Shown here in pieces: positions 1-10,168 of a stretch of DNA of 64,000 nt (positions are counted from its first letter, which is position 1; the number at the start of each line of letters is the position of its first letter). A model generated the notes under the pieces. That model was not told where the DNA came from. It was given only the letters and a program-made list of their open reading frames with translations, and ran no database searches. A program made the translations under genes and the position numbers. Source of the DNA: Tolypeutes matacus (lineage: Eukaryota > Chordata > Mammalia > Cingulata > Chlamyphoridae); assembly GCA_026826555.1 (NCBI GenBank), contig JAKSZT010038599.1:3340434-3404433 (forward strand), given 5' to 3'.

Positions 1-1099
1 AGAACCAGCTTTTGGTTTTGTTTATTGTTTCCAGTGCTTTCTTATGCTCTATTTCATTTAGTTCTGCTCTAATCTTTGTTATTTCCTGTTTTCTACTTCC
101 TTTAGGTTTAGTTTGTTGTTGTTTTTCTAATTCCTCCAAGTGTGCAGTTAGGTCTTCAATTTTAGCTCTTTCTTCTTTTTTAATATATGAATTTATGGCT
201 ATGAACTTCCCTCTCAGGACTGCTTTCGCTGCATCCCATAGGTTTTGATATGTTGTGTTGTTGTTTTCATTAGTTTCAAGGTAGTTACTGATTTCTTTTG
301 AAATTTCCTCTTTGACCCTCTGTTTGTCTAAGAGTGTGTTGTTTAACTTCCATATCCTTGTGCCTAACCTGTTTCTCTGGCCCTTATTGATTTCCAACTT
401 CATTCCATTGTGGTCAGAGAAATTACTTTGTATAATCTCAATCTTTCTGAATTCATTGAGTGTTGTTTTGGGGCCTAGCATGTGGTCTATTTTGGAGTAT
501 GTTCCATGTGCACTGGAGAAGAATGTAAATCCCGCTGTATTTGGGTGTAGTGTTCTGTATATGTCTATTAAGTCCAAATCTTCTAATGTATTGTTGAGTG
601 CATTCGTTTCTTTATTGATCCTCTGCCTAGATGTTCTGTCTAATGATGATAGTGGTGTGTTGAAGTCCCCTGCTATAATTGTAGAGGAATTTATTTCTCC
701 TCTTAGTTTTTCCAGAGTTTGCCGCACGTATTTTGAGGCACCTCGATTAGGTGCATAAATGTTGATGATTGTTCTCTCTTCTTGAGAGATTACTCCTTTT
801 ACTAATATGTAGTGTCCATCTTTGTCTCTTACAATAGTTTTGCATTTAAAGTCTATTTTGTCTGATATTAGAATAGCTACTCCTGCCCTTTTTTGGCTAT
901 TGTTAGCTTGTAAAATGGTTTTCCAGCCATTCGCTTTCAGCCTCCTTGAATCCCTGGGCTGAAGGTGGGTTTCTTGTAGACAGCATATAGATGGATTATA
1001 TTTTCTTATCCATTCTGCCAATCTGTGTATTTTGATTGGTGAATTTAATCCATTAACATTCAGTGTTATTACTCGTAACGAATTTCTTACTTCAGTCAT
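1..1099 (-). CDS. L1 ORF2 protein, N-terminal 366 residues (endonuclease domain plus linker), partial at window edge
   Basis: ORF2p nicks target DNA and reverse-transcribes L1 RNA at the nick, in the nucleus. Translating the minus strand by hand from the ATG at 1097-1099 gives 366 codons without a stop up to position 1. The apurinic-type endonuclease fills about residues 1-240. The residues known to be catalytic or metal/DNA-binding in human L1 fall at the same numbers here: N14 (NVNGLNSP), E43 (LQETH), D145 and N147 (AGDFNTP), R155, T192, S202, D205 (KIDHM), D229 and H230 (SDHNGM). Residues 240-366 are the linker before the reverse transcriptase, which lies outside the window. The start follows ORF1 by 64 nt and matches the start context of the L1 at 37800. 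Whether the rest of ORF2 is intact is unknown. Confidence 0.93.
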   Translation of the reverse strand, partial: MTEVRNSLRVITLNVNGLNSPIKIHRLAEWIRKYNPSICCLQETHLQPRDSRRLKANGWKTILQANNSQKRAGVAILISDKIDFKCKTIVRDKDGHYILVKGVISQEERTIINIYAPNRGASKYVRQTLEKLRGEINSSTIIAGDFNTPLSSLDRTSRQRINKETNALNNTLEDLDLIDIYRTLHPNTAGFTFFSSAHGTYSKIDHMLGPKTTLNEFRKIEIIQSNFSDHNGMKLEINKGQRNRLGTRIWKLNNTLLDKQRVKEEISKEISNYLETNENNNTTYQNLWDAAKAVLRGKFIAINSYIKKEERAKIEDLTAHLEELEKQQQTKPKGSRKQEITKIRAELNEIEHKKALETINKTKSWF

Positions 1100-1163
1100 T
1101 TTTTCTTTGGGTTAATGTATGTCATATGTTGTTTTGTTTCTCTTTTTGAGTTTTCAGTTGTTT

Positions 1164-2144
1164 TTAAACTCTCCTCCAACTCTCTCTCCTTTGTTTTTTC
1201 CTTTCAACTTGTAGAGATTCCTTTAGTATTTCTTGAAGTGCTGGTTTCTTCTTGACATACTCTCTTAATTGCTGTTTATCTGTGAATATTTTGAACTCTC
1301 CATCATTTTTGAACGCCAATTTTGCTGGATAGAGAATTCGTGGGTGGAAGTTTTTTTCTTTTAGTGTTTTGACTATGTCATACCACTCTCTTCTTGCCTC
1401 CATGGTTTCAGCTGAGAAATCAGCACTTAATCTTATTGTGCTTCCCTTGTATGTGATGGTTCTCTTTTCTCTTGCTGCCTTGAGTATTTTCTCTTTGTCT
1501 TGAGCATTGGACAGTTTGACAAGTATATGTCTTGGAGTTGGCCTGTTGGGATTTATACTATTTGGGGTGCGCTGTGCTTCCTGGATCTGCACATCCATGT
1601 CTCTCAATAGAGTTGGGAAGTTTTCAGCCATAACTTCCTTCAACACTCCTTCTGTTCCCTTTCCCTTCTCTTCTTCTTCTGGGATGCCCATAATGCGTAT
1701 GTTTTTGCGTCTTGCATTATCGGTTAATTCCCTGAGACCATACTGGATTTTTTCTATCTTTTTGTCTATTTTTTCTACAATCTCTTTGATTTCAACTGTG
1801 TTGTCTTCCATATCACTAATTCTTTCCTCTGCCTGTTCAATTCTGCTGCCATGTGAGTCCAGGGTCTTTTTCATTTCTTGACTTGTGTCTTTGTTCGCCA
1901 TCATATCCATTACCTTTTTAGGTGTGTTAGCTATTTCTTCAGTATGTTCTCCCAGTGTCTTCTTTATATCCTTAATCTCTTCCTTCAGTTCTTTAAGTTG
2001 GTCCATGATATTTGTTTGGATAGCTTTGATTAGTTGTTCGATGTACTGCATTGCTTCCTGGTTTTTATTTTGTGCACTGGACTGGTCCATGTTTTCCAGT
2101 TTTTCAGAGTCATTTGTATTTTTCTGTTGCCCTCTGGTCATCAT
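1164..2144 (-). CDS. L1 ORF1 protein, full length and uninterrupted (326 aa), RNA-binding chaperone
   Basis: ORF1p forms trimers that coat L1 RNA in cytoplasmic particles and act as a nucleic-acid chaperone during insertion. The frame has an ATG-ATG start at 2144 and 326 codons; human ORF1p has 338. Residues 1-40 are polar and rich in Q/N. Residues about 40-140 are strongly heptad-like and rich in E, K, I and L, fitting the trimerising coiled coil. The RRM starts at RRKNIRIMGIP (145-155) and includes the RPTPRHILVKL stretch (201-211). The C-terminal domain carries the AAREK motif (224-228), ARREW (250-254) and LYPAKL (271-276), all recognisable against human ORF1p. There is no frameshift or stop. 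Homologous but broken copies lie at 20596-21480 and near 37865-38157. Confidence 0.95.
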   Translation of the reverse strand: MMTRGQQKNTNDSEKLENMDQSSAQNKNQEAMQYIEQLIKAIQTNIMDQLKELKEEIKDIKKTLGEHTEEIANTPKKVMDMMANKDTSQEMKKTLDSHGSRIEQAEERISDMEDNTVEIKEIVEKIDKKIEKIQYGLRELTDNARRKNIRIMGIPEEEEKGKGTEGVLKEVMAENFPTLLRDMDVQIQEAQRTPNSINPNRPTPRHILVKLSNAQDKEKILKAAREKRTITYKGSTIRLSADFSAETMEARREWYDIVKTLKEKNFHPRILYPAKLAFKNDGEFKIFTDKQQLREYVKKKPALQEILKESLQVERKKQRRESWRRV

Positions 2145-3941
2145 ATTATCTTGATGGGTTTGTTCAGTTGATTAGCTTTTCTCTATGCTCTAGAATTTTA
2201 TTTAGCTGTTGGTTTTGCGTGTGAGTTAAGTTTTCTCTTTGGCAGTTTTTCTTCTTATTTTATTTCCTTACTTCTTTCTATGTTCCCTTGATGGCAAAAG
2301 GTTAGGGCCAGAGGAATCAAAAGATGTAAGGAAGGCAGAAGGATAATAGAAATATTGATAAAAGTTAGAAGAGGGGCAAAATGAGACTTAATGAGATGAA
2401 TATTTAACTTGTGTAGGCAGTGTAGAGTACTAGGAAAAAATATGGAGTTCCTACAATGGACTGGGAAAACAAATGGAGGAATATATATATATATATAGTG
2501 ATTTAGAAGGCTAGAATTATGAGGAGGTGTAGAAATAGTAGAGAAAGGTCTGAAAGGAAAAAGTTAATACTAATTTAAAAAAAAAGAAAAAAGAAGAAGA
2601 AAATAAAATAGATGGGATAGAAATTGACACCCTTAAGTTGTGGGCCTATGAAAAAATGTTGTCTCTAAGAGCCACAACAGAAAACAGAAGGCAGAAACAT
2701 GCAGGAAGAGATAAGCGATAGTTTGTAATACAGAATCAATATATACAGCGAGTGGGAAATTACTGAATAAGAAGTCCAGCAAATAAGCGACCAGCTGGCA
2801 GCACCTATTTAAAAAAAAAAAAATAGAAGGAAAAATGAAGGGGGGAGGAAAATGGGAATAATAGCAATAGACCAGAAAGTAACAGAGAGAAACCAAAGAT
2901 CCACACAGGCAAGCAGTCAAACAGAGCTAAGGGGGGTCAATGATTCCCCTAGGGTCCACGTGGATCCTTCCTGCCTACTTGTGTTTATCAATGAATTTCC
3001 CCACAGGGTTCTATATGCAGGTCCTGAAGCAGCTTTTAGGTATTAAACTAAATTAAAAAGAATTTATTTTTCATTTGTTGAGGTGACCTCACTTTTTTTT
3101 TTTTTTTTTTTTTTAGCCAAATGCAGGACCCAAAATAATTCCTCTTCTAGACCAACCCCCTTACGGAAGGGACCCTAGCTGGGCCCGTGGAAATTAATCA
3201 AGCACGTCCCACTTTCCGGACTCCCCAGGTTAGCTGAAGCTCTGATGTTAGTCAGTGAGGAGTGCTAAAGACGGCGGATTCTGCCCCTCTGGCGCCGAGC
3301 TCCAGCGTCACCGGGCTGCTCAGTAAATCAGTTTGAGTGCAGATTCACGTCTGCTCTCAGCCTGATGCTGCTTCAGGTTGGCTTATCTGCTCCCCAAAGC
3401 TATGGGGCGGTGCAGGCAGCCAGATCAATGTCTAAAAATATAAAATACCCTTCCCTGTCTTCCAACCGAACCCTCCCTTTTTTGGGAAGTGTCCCTTCCT
3501 CCTGGCTCCGCAGCGGCCCGTGTCTTATCCCTGGGTGGCTAGGGAAATCAGCTGCATTCCCAGACCAAAATTCCCCCTCCGGTTCACCGGGTGCTGACTA
3601 GCTCGTTTGTTCTGTTCACACAAGTTCCAAGGGGCGCCAGGCAGCCAGCTCCCCAGAAAATAAACCTTTTTCGCCCCGCCCGCGGCTCCAAATGGCCGTT
3701 TTATTTTTTTTTTCCATAACCGCGGGGCTCAGCCGCCTGTGCCAACCTCCACTGGCAGCCTCAAAACTCACGAATCTCCACCTTTCGGTCCATGCCGCTG
3801 ATCCGCGGGCAGATAGATGTCCCAAGCCTCTCACTCCACGCGTGCACAGCACAGTCCCCTGGGCAGGACCCCGTCCCCAATCCGCCTTGCTCTGGGAGCT
3901 TGCAGTGTGCGCCCTCCTACACCAACGCCATCTTGCAGCCC
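2145..3941 (-). promoter_or_regulatory. L1 5'UTR / internal promoter region, about 1.8 kb
   Basis: This is the region between the L1 5' end and ORF1, roughly twice the length of the human L1 5'UTR. The distal part (about 3230-3930) is CpG- and GC-rich and would hold the internal RNA polymerase II promoter. The proximal part (2280-2830) is purine-rich on the plus strand, with a short (TA)n run near 2480-2498. A run of 22 T lies at 3093-3114 (A on the L1 sense strand), beside a near-perfect palindrome (TGAGGT-G-ACCTCA, 3079-3091). I see no tandem monomers of the mouse type. Promoter function is inferred from position and composition. Confidence 0.75.
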
Positions 3942-4135
3942 ACCTATATGTATATATATTTACACATAGACATTCGAACACTGGCCCACAAAATTTTATA
4001 GAATCACATCATAATTATACCATGTTTATAATTAAAATGTCAAATTATACTTTTTCACAAAACACCCAATATGTCAGCTGTACCTGTAGGAAAAACAAAA
4101 CAAAACAAAACAATAACACATTATTTCCATCCTGA
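3692..4135 (+). other. Antisense reading frame in the L1 5'UTR running into flanking DNA (147 codons); probably not a gene
   Basis: An ATG at 3692 opens a frame antisense to the L1. About 83 codons lie inside the L1 5'UTR, then the frame crosses the L1 5' boundary (about 3941) into the flank and stops at 4135. The product is low in recognisable features and rich in A, P, L and S, as expected from GC-rich DNA. Primate L1 has an antisense ORF0 in a similar position that can be fused to flanking sequence, so the geometry is worth noting. I see no conserved protein motif and no proof of transcription. Confidence 0.2.
3926..3934 (-). promoter_or_regulatory. YY1-like site at the L1 5' end
   Basis: On the L1 sense strand the sequence AAGATGGCG lies about 8-15 nt from the element's 5' end. 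Human L1 carries a YY1 site (CAAGATGGCC) at the same place, where it helps set accurate transcription initiation. The 5' end of the older L1 near 38192-38200 also has CAAGATGGC, so the motif is conserved between L1 lineages here. Confidence 0.6.
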
Positions 4136-6150
4136 TGTGTGGCCAAGCTGATAAGAAGCTGTTAACAAAACAGAAATGTAATGTAATGGTTTTTATGTGC
4201 ATAGTGCTGTGAAGCTGAATTCATTAAAGGGATCAAAGATCCCTATTTTCAGTTATTTTTCTATGTTAACAAATAAATGCTGTTCCAATATGTTGTTTTT
4301 CTGCTAAAACGGAACCTAATGGCAATTACTGACCTTTGGGTTCTATTAAAAAACTGTATTAAAAATAATGAATTCAGGTTTTCAATAACATCTTTTATTT
4401 TCTAATTTCTCTGGTAAGAAATATTTGTTAAAATCGAAATGCAGATGCAGATAATAAATTTATGGGACTTCTTTTCCTTTCAAAGTTCAAGCACTGTCAT
4501 TTATCACCCCAGATACCTTTTGTCTCCTACCTATGACCCAATATTTGAGGGGGATTCATGAATATTTATTTGAATGTAATGAGGGTCAACGTGAAGCAAG
4601 GCAATGCACCAGTACACCTTTGTCCTCTCTCCTCTCTGTAGGAGTGGATCACTTCTTAATGTGGCACTTCAGATAATATGTGAAGAGCCAGAGGTCCTTG
4701 TGCCTCCCACTGGCACCTTCCTGAAGGTGCAAAGGCAGAATGCTGTCTTAACGAAATCATTGCTGTCTGTTAGTGCTTCCCATTGCATCTTTGCTAAAAT
4801 TAAAAGTTAGAATCAGAGATGTTCATGATAAAAACATTTTTCTTATTCATAAGATGGTATTTGGGATCAATTAGGTCATATCTGGCATTTATCAGTGAGT
4901 TCTTGGAGAACTTTGTGGGAAACAAGTTTTTGTGTGTGTGTGTGTGTGTGGTGGTGGTGGTGTTTTCCTGGAGGTTTCTGTGAGTTTACCTTTGGAACAT
5001 AATTGCTGCCCTTAAATGAGAAGTGCATGCCACCACCCATTCAGCCCCGATTTTTTTTTGTTAGATATCCACTGAAAAGTCTATTCAGGTGCTTTAATCT
5101 GAACTAGTTCATTACTTATGGGAGGTCGCACATCAAGAGCTTTTCAATGTACTTCCAAATCAAGTCTAAGGCAGCTCATGGAGACCCAACTGGCCTAGTA
5201 CATTGATGAATAAATATTAAGCTGCTAATCACTCCTTCAAAACCTTTCCAAAAGAAACTCAGTTTTAGTGTGGAAGCAGAGAAAGGAAACAATTTCTCAA
5301 TAACACATTACTGTTTTAATGGACGATATTAATATTGAGTGGGATAAATGGAATGAGTTGATATTCATTTTTTTTATCAATTTAATTAAAATTATGATTA
5401 ACCTTAAATAGATACAGCTCAGATTATGACTCTAAAGTGCTGATTTTTTAATAGAGAATGTTGTCTTTTTAACTTGAAATTTTGTTACCTTAAGAAAAGT
5501 CCAAGATTTTAATTTTCTATCTTTTATAATTCCTTCTCAATATCCAGATGCTTTCTCTAATATAGTAAAGTTCTGTTAAATATTGTGATGTAAGTAAACA
5601 TGAAAAATATGAATTATCTTTCACTAAAAAGGCAGACTTTTTGGGTGGTCATAGCTTAAAGAAATATACTGAGTTTTAAGGGGGTGAGAGGAATGGTTTT
5701 CCATGTGACTTTTAAGCAATAAAATATAGAGAGTGTAGTTAAAATGATACTCTAGTATAAACAGGTTGTTTCTGAAAGTACAGACATTTCATTTACATTT
5801 TGCTATCATTTATTCTATAATAATTTATAAGTACAGATTTTTTGGCCTCATAGTTATAGACCTTAATGGAACAATTTATTCAACAAAGTTGGGTTTGAAG
5901 GGTTGTGTTTCCTACACCTTTACTTGCCCAATGGCGTTGCCTGAATTTTATATTTAAACCCCTACTTCTTTCCTATACAACTGTTTTACAAACTTTCAGT
6001 CTCTCAGAAATGTATTATATTATGGAGAAAAAAGAAGTAGGTAGGGGCAGAGGAAAGTCAATAATATTCCAGAAAAAAATCTATGTCTTGACATAAAAAA
6101 TAAAATCCCATTTTTTAAGTGGTGGAAATGTCAATGCTTTTTTAGGCCAC
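3942..6150. other. No gene or repeat family recognised
   Basis: AT-rich anonymous sequence flanking the young L1. It contains only short simple repeats, notably (TG)10 followed by (GGT)4 at 4931-4962. Open frames here are short and show no domain. Confidence 0.6.
4931..4962. repeat. (TG)n/(GGT)n microsatellite
   Basis: Ten TG units run directly into four GGT units. Confidence 0.9.
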
Positions 6151-6686
6151 TGTGTCAGACCCTATTTTGTTAGTTTATTGTCTCAGAAGAATATCTACTT
6201 GACTTCCTGTTGAGGCAGATTATTATAGTGAAAGGGAGAAGGTGGCTGGCCTGGCAGACAACATGACCAACAGATAACATGGCCATGAACCCAGCTGAGA
6301 CCTTGACCTCAACCTTGAGGTCCCAGTTGGGACTCTTTCTGGGACCCACACAGAGGCTCCAGATATTACAAACAGGCTTCACCATTGGTGGGGTAAGCAA
6401 TAACAGCTCGGGCCCCTCCCCTTATAATTAGCAAAGGAAGGAATAATTAATAGCTTAAAAGGTGACCACACAAGCCAAAGCCTACTCTCTCTGTCTAGAG
6501 GAGCCCACATAAAATCTCAGTGCATATTTCTGTCCTTCCTTCCCATTTCTCAGCAAGCTCTGTCCCCCCCCCCCCCCCGTTTCCCAATAAGTTCTTTTTA
6601 CTGGCCTAACTAAACTGGCATGTTCTTAAATTCTTTTATGCAACACAGCCAAGAACCTAGATGAATCCAACACTTCTCCGGCTTCA
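6151..6686 (+). mobile_element. LTR of a class I (gammaretrovirus-like) endogenous retrovirus
   Basis: The right end is defined by CA at 6685-6686, a TT spacer and a tRNA-like primer-binding site at 6689. Inside are short repeated AACATG-type units in the U3 part (about 6255-6290), a TATA-like CATAAAAT at 6508-6515, a run of 15 C at 6564-6578, and an AATAAG polyadenylation-like signal at 6586-6591. The left end is uncertain (TG at 6151 or 6153, or a few bases later). A similar LTR lies inverted at 9665-9992. It is old and has no coding capacity of its own. Confidence 0.72.
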
Positions 6687-6688
6687 TT

Positions 6689-6708
6689 TGGCGAGCCATT
6701 GCCAGGAG
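6689..6708 (+). other. Retroviral primer-binding site, tRNA-Arg type, interrupted
   Basis: TGGCGAGCCA (6689-6698) is what I expect as the complement of the 3' end of an arginine tRNA with anticodon ACG. A TT insertion follows, then GCCAGGAG (6701-6708), which would continue the match if the two T were absent. It sits 2 nt after the LTR end, the normal position. The tRNA assignment is from memory of the tRNA sequence and should be checked. Confidence 0.55.
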
Positions 6709-9664
6709 ACAGAAAGGTGAGTGGTGCTCCAACCACCGCCAGAGACTGTGGGTTTTAATTAGGGCTTGTCGGTGCCCTCTTTTGGTTCTGGCACTTTAAA
6801 GGGGGTTCCTGGATGGGCTCCCACAGGACATAAATTCCGTCTGCTGAGACTTCTGACTTCCTCTTTGGAGGTGGTAAGGGCAAGCACCCATGCTGTGCAG
6901 ATCCAAGGAAGTTCTGGGTGGCAGGTGAAATTGTCCTTGAGACCAGACTGGGCATGTGGCCTAAGTTGAGCAGGAGTCTGCCAGGAGTTTACCAGGCCCT
7001 TTCTGTGAGTTCAGAATGGCTATAACCCATTGTATCTTTTCCTTAGACCACTAGTTAACTTCTTTTAATTATCTTTATCTTCCGACTAATGTTGTCCTCA
7101 TTTTGAGTCTGTGAGATGCTTTAGAATGCTTTAGAAACTGAAAATGCATTGGTTAGGGAGGCATGAGTCCCACCCTCAGTAGTAAACCTGAGGCTTTGTT
7201 CCTTCTCAGCCCTGGGAAGTCTCTGAGATTGTCTCAGTAGGTCCCTGAGCCTGTTTGCTGGCAAGCCACACAATAGTCTCTAGTTTTTTTTAATGGGCTT
7301 TTAATGTTGGGTTTAACAGCAAAACTCAGACCCTGGGAGTTGCCATGAGATGAGCTCACTCATGGCTAACTCCTAAAACCTCTGCAAAGTAGGCAAAGGA
7401 AAGGTCTCTAGGCAGCCTCTTTTCTAGTGTCAGCCCAGCTTGGGTGTTCTGTCTAGGAGATGGACCCAGATGCTCCTCAAGACGTCTAAGATTCTGGGGA
7501 TGCCCAGAGACATAAAGTTCCCAATCCCTGGAACATGGGGACAGCGAGGAGGGATTTCAGATTTCCCCTGTAGAATAAGGAACCTCCTCATGTGCCATCA
7601 ATTAAGATTAAAAGTTTCCTGGCTTTCCTAGTTCCCGCCGATCTCCTTGTAACACTCCAATCCTTCCAGTGAAAAAGGCTTACAGGGTTTTACATCTTGT
7701 GGGAGTTAACTAATGGGATGCAGCCCCAATTCATGTCTCAATGGGGGCAGGATTTCTCTGGATACCTTAGCTCCATATTTAGCAGCTGCCCAGGGATTTT
7801 CCTGAAGGAACTAAGCTGGAGGGTCCTGCATGAAGTTTCTGCCATGGACAGACACTGGGAGCTTTGTGTCTAGGTGATTCTAAAGTCAAGTCTTTCCCTA
7901 AACTAAGCTAAGTGTGAAAAATTCTCTCCTGTTCTAATCTGTGCTTGTTTTAACTTTGTTAGTCTGCTCATGCCTAGGAGCTTGTAAATCAGATTTGGGG
8001 TTCACCTATTACAAATTGGATAATGGTGAAAGGTAACCTAAAAATTAGTATTTAAATGTCAATACTGTCTTGCAATTGAATTTGATGTATAAAAGAAATC
8101 ACACATGGAATTAATTCAGCTGCTGAAAAAGCAGAAAAACTTAGCAAAGTTGTTACTAATAAAATTGTTTTAGTTGCTTAGTTAATAAACAAAAGTGCCC
8201 AATTTATTTGTAAAGTGAAAACTTACTGGAACCTGTAACTAAGAGTTAAGATCATTATATAGATGCCTTTACATTATAAAACAGTAGAAGCATAATATCT
8301 GAAATTGCTATAACTGGGTAGATTTAGCTTAGAACCTATTGTAATGGTAATCTATTTATGACTACTATGACATTATGACTACTTAAGGTCTAGCTTGTGC
8401 TTGCTAAAGTAATGGTAATTATAAACTAAATTTGCCTTCCACTGAGGTTATTTTGTGACTAGCTTAACATCTCCCTTAGACTTCAGCTATTGTGATGCTA
8501 ATTCTTAACTGAGTTTACCTTTTTTTTAATGGTTACTTCAGGTCTAGCCTCACCCCTTGCCTTTGCTTATGGTTATTTAATGACAACTTCTGGCCCCTAT
8601 GGCTCAGGGAAAAGCAAACTTGAGATAGACACCCCTGTCTCCTGTCCTTCACTGGTATTAATAACCCTGCTTTCTCATGACTCCAGATATGCACTAAATT
8701 GCTGCCTGCTGGAATTCTTTACCCTTGGGGTTAAACACCTACTCTTCCAGTCCAGCAACCACCAGAGTCCTGTTATCTCCAAGGACTGGGAAGTGGGGGC
8801 CCTTCCACTGCAAATGTTGATGTTTCTAAAAGGAGCAAGTCATGACTTCAATAACCTCAGTGAGAATATACTGGAATTAGTGTTTTTCATCCAAGGTCTG
8901 CCAAAGTCAAAATGGGAACTAAGCAAAGTTCTGAAGTATAAGAAAATTGTATTTTAAAGCATTGGGGACAATTTGGTTATAAGCTAATAATTAACAGGAA
9001 TGAAATTCTTGGCAAAACTGCATGGGCACAGTATAAATTAATTAGAAATAGCCTTCAAAGAAATCTTTTAAATGTTATTTTACTGTTAAACTTGTTTTGT
9101 AAAATAATGAAAGTTTTAAGTAACTTTAGTCAGTTGTGTTTTTGTGTTTAACTTTCTATTTATGTCTATCCGCTCAGTGTATATCTTCATACATCAGGAT
9201 GGTAATATCAAATTAACAAATGAAAATTCTTAAAAGAGCTCTATTCAAACTGTTAAAAATTAAATATGTGGCTATATATGTGAATGAATATTCCTGGAGC
9301 CTAAATTAGGCTAAGCAGGATGGAAAGATCATATAGAAATCTGAATATAGAAATTATTGAGAGAGGGAAAAAGAGTTTCCTGAGCTTTTTGACCTACCCA
9401 GCCCCCAGGGCATTCTCTTTGCAAGAGCTCTGAGGGAGGGTCTAAGTGTGGCAGATTAAAACTGTCTTCTAGTCTGGGCAATTAAGAATCAGTTTGCCTT
9501 GTAATTTCCCAATTTAAACCTTTTATCAGCTTTAAAATAAGTGTGGTTAATAATACAATTGTCAAATTTCAGTGAGTAAAGGAAAAGCCCTTGAAAGCTA
9601 CAGAAAGATCTTTTTAAAATTATGATTAAAACAAATTAAACAATTAAAATATATTCCAAAAATA
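6709..9664 (+). mobile_element. Presumed retroviral internal region, without recognisable gag, pol or env
   Basis: This DNA follows the primer-binding site and is bounded on the right by the inverted LTR. The first 900 bp resemble a retroviral untranslated leader (GC-balanced, GGT/CCT-rich). I recognise no protease, reverse transcriptase, integrase or envelope motifs in any frame. The longest frame (8529-8957, plus, 142 codons) has no feature I can assign. It is either a non-autonomous, gene-less provirus, or the right part is unrelated host DNA; the transition cannot be placed by eye. Confidence 0.4.
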
Positions 9665-9992
9665 GGTGAGAAGGACGGAAATATGCACCGAGTTTTGGTG
9701 CAGGTTCCTCTAGGCAGAGAGAGTGAGATTTGACTTGTGTGGTCACCTTTTAAGCTATTAATTATTCCTCCCCTTGCTAATGCTAAGGGGAGGGGCCCCA
9801 TCTATTATTGATTAACCCACCAATGGTGGGGGCCAATGGTGAGGCCTGTTTGGAATATCTGGGGCCTCTGCTCAGCCCCAGAAAAGAGTCCCAACTGGGA
9901 TCTCAAGGTTGAAGTCAAGGTCTTGGCAGAGTATTGTGACCATGTTGTCTGGCAGCCACGTTGTCTGTTGGCCATATTGTCTGCCAGGCCAG
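9665..9992 (-). mobile_element. Second LTR of the same retroviral family, inverted and truncated
   Basis: Read on the minus strand, 9992 to 9665 aligns with 6257 to about 6535 of the first LTR: both start GGCTGGCCTGGCAGACAA and share AAGGTGACCACACAAG and GTGCATATTTC. It lacks the outermost U3 (replaced by SINE sequence) and everything after the start of R/U5, including the polyadenylation signal and C run. So the two LTRs face each other instead of pointing the same way. Confidence 0.75.
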
Positions 9993-9997
9993 CCAAT

Positions 9998-10158
9998 TTA
10001 GCATTGTTTGTGCTCATTGTCTGCTTGTTATTTTTGCTCAGTTTTTGCTTGTTGTTTTTCTGTTGTCTGCTCATTGTCTGTTTTGTTTTTCTTTAGAAGG
10101 CATGGTGAACTGAACCATGGGAGGCAGATGCTCAATAGCTTGAGCCACATCAGCTCCC
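9998..10158 (-). mobile_element. Xenarthran tRNA-derived SINE (DAS-like), second of a head-to-tail pair
   Basis: On the minus strand it starts GGGAGCTGATGTGGCTCAAG, a tRNA A-box-like head, and continues through a degraded B-box region into a body of imperfect ACAATGAGCA-type repeats (about 10000-10085). It directly follows the A tail of the neighbouring SINE at 10169-10398. Its tail end abuts the inverted LTR. Confidence 0.75.
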
Positions 10159-10168
10159 TGCTCTTCTG

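Larger units (their letters stand above)
1..3941 (-). mobile_element. Young LINE-1 (L1), 5' half, apparently intact; 3' half lies outside the window
   Basis: Reading leftwards on the minus strand there is a GC-rich 5'UTR (3941 to 2145), ORF1 (2144 to 1164), a 64-nt spacer (1163 to 1100) and ORF2 (from 1099, running off position 1). This is the canonical mammalian L1 order, and the spacer length is close to that of human L1. CpG dinucleotides are still common in the 5'UTR and neither ORF is interrupted, unlike every other L1 in this window; both facts suggest recent insertion. The 5' boundary at about 3941 is set by the G-rich start and the YY1-like motif and could be off by a few bases. The 3' end, poly(A) tail and target-site duplication cannot be seen. 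Confidence 0.93.

Noticed and set aside
3616..3981. 121-codon frame on the minus strand (L1 sense strand)
   Set aside because: Its start lies upstream of the L1 5' end, so an L1 transcript would not contain it. The composition is that of GC-rich DNA read in a random frame.
4604..4810. Possible exon after a pyrimidine tract and CTGTAG at about 4640
   Set aside because: No conserved protein, no matching donor and no neighbouring exons. The acceptor-like string alone is not evidence.
8529..8957. 142-codon frame in the presumed retroviral interior
   Set aside because: No gag, pol or env motif, no hydrophobic or cysteine pattern I can assign. A single chance frame of this size is expected.
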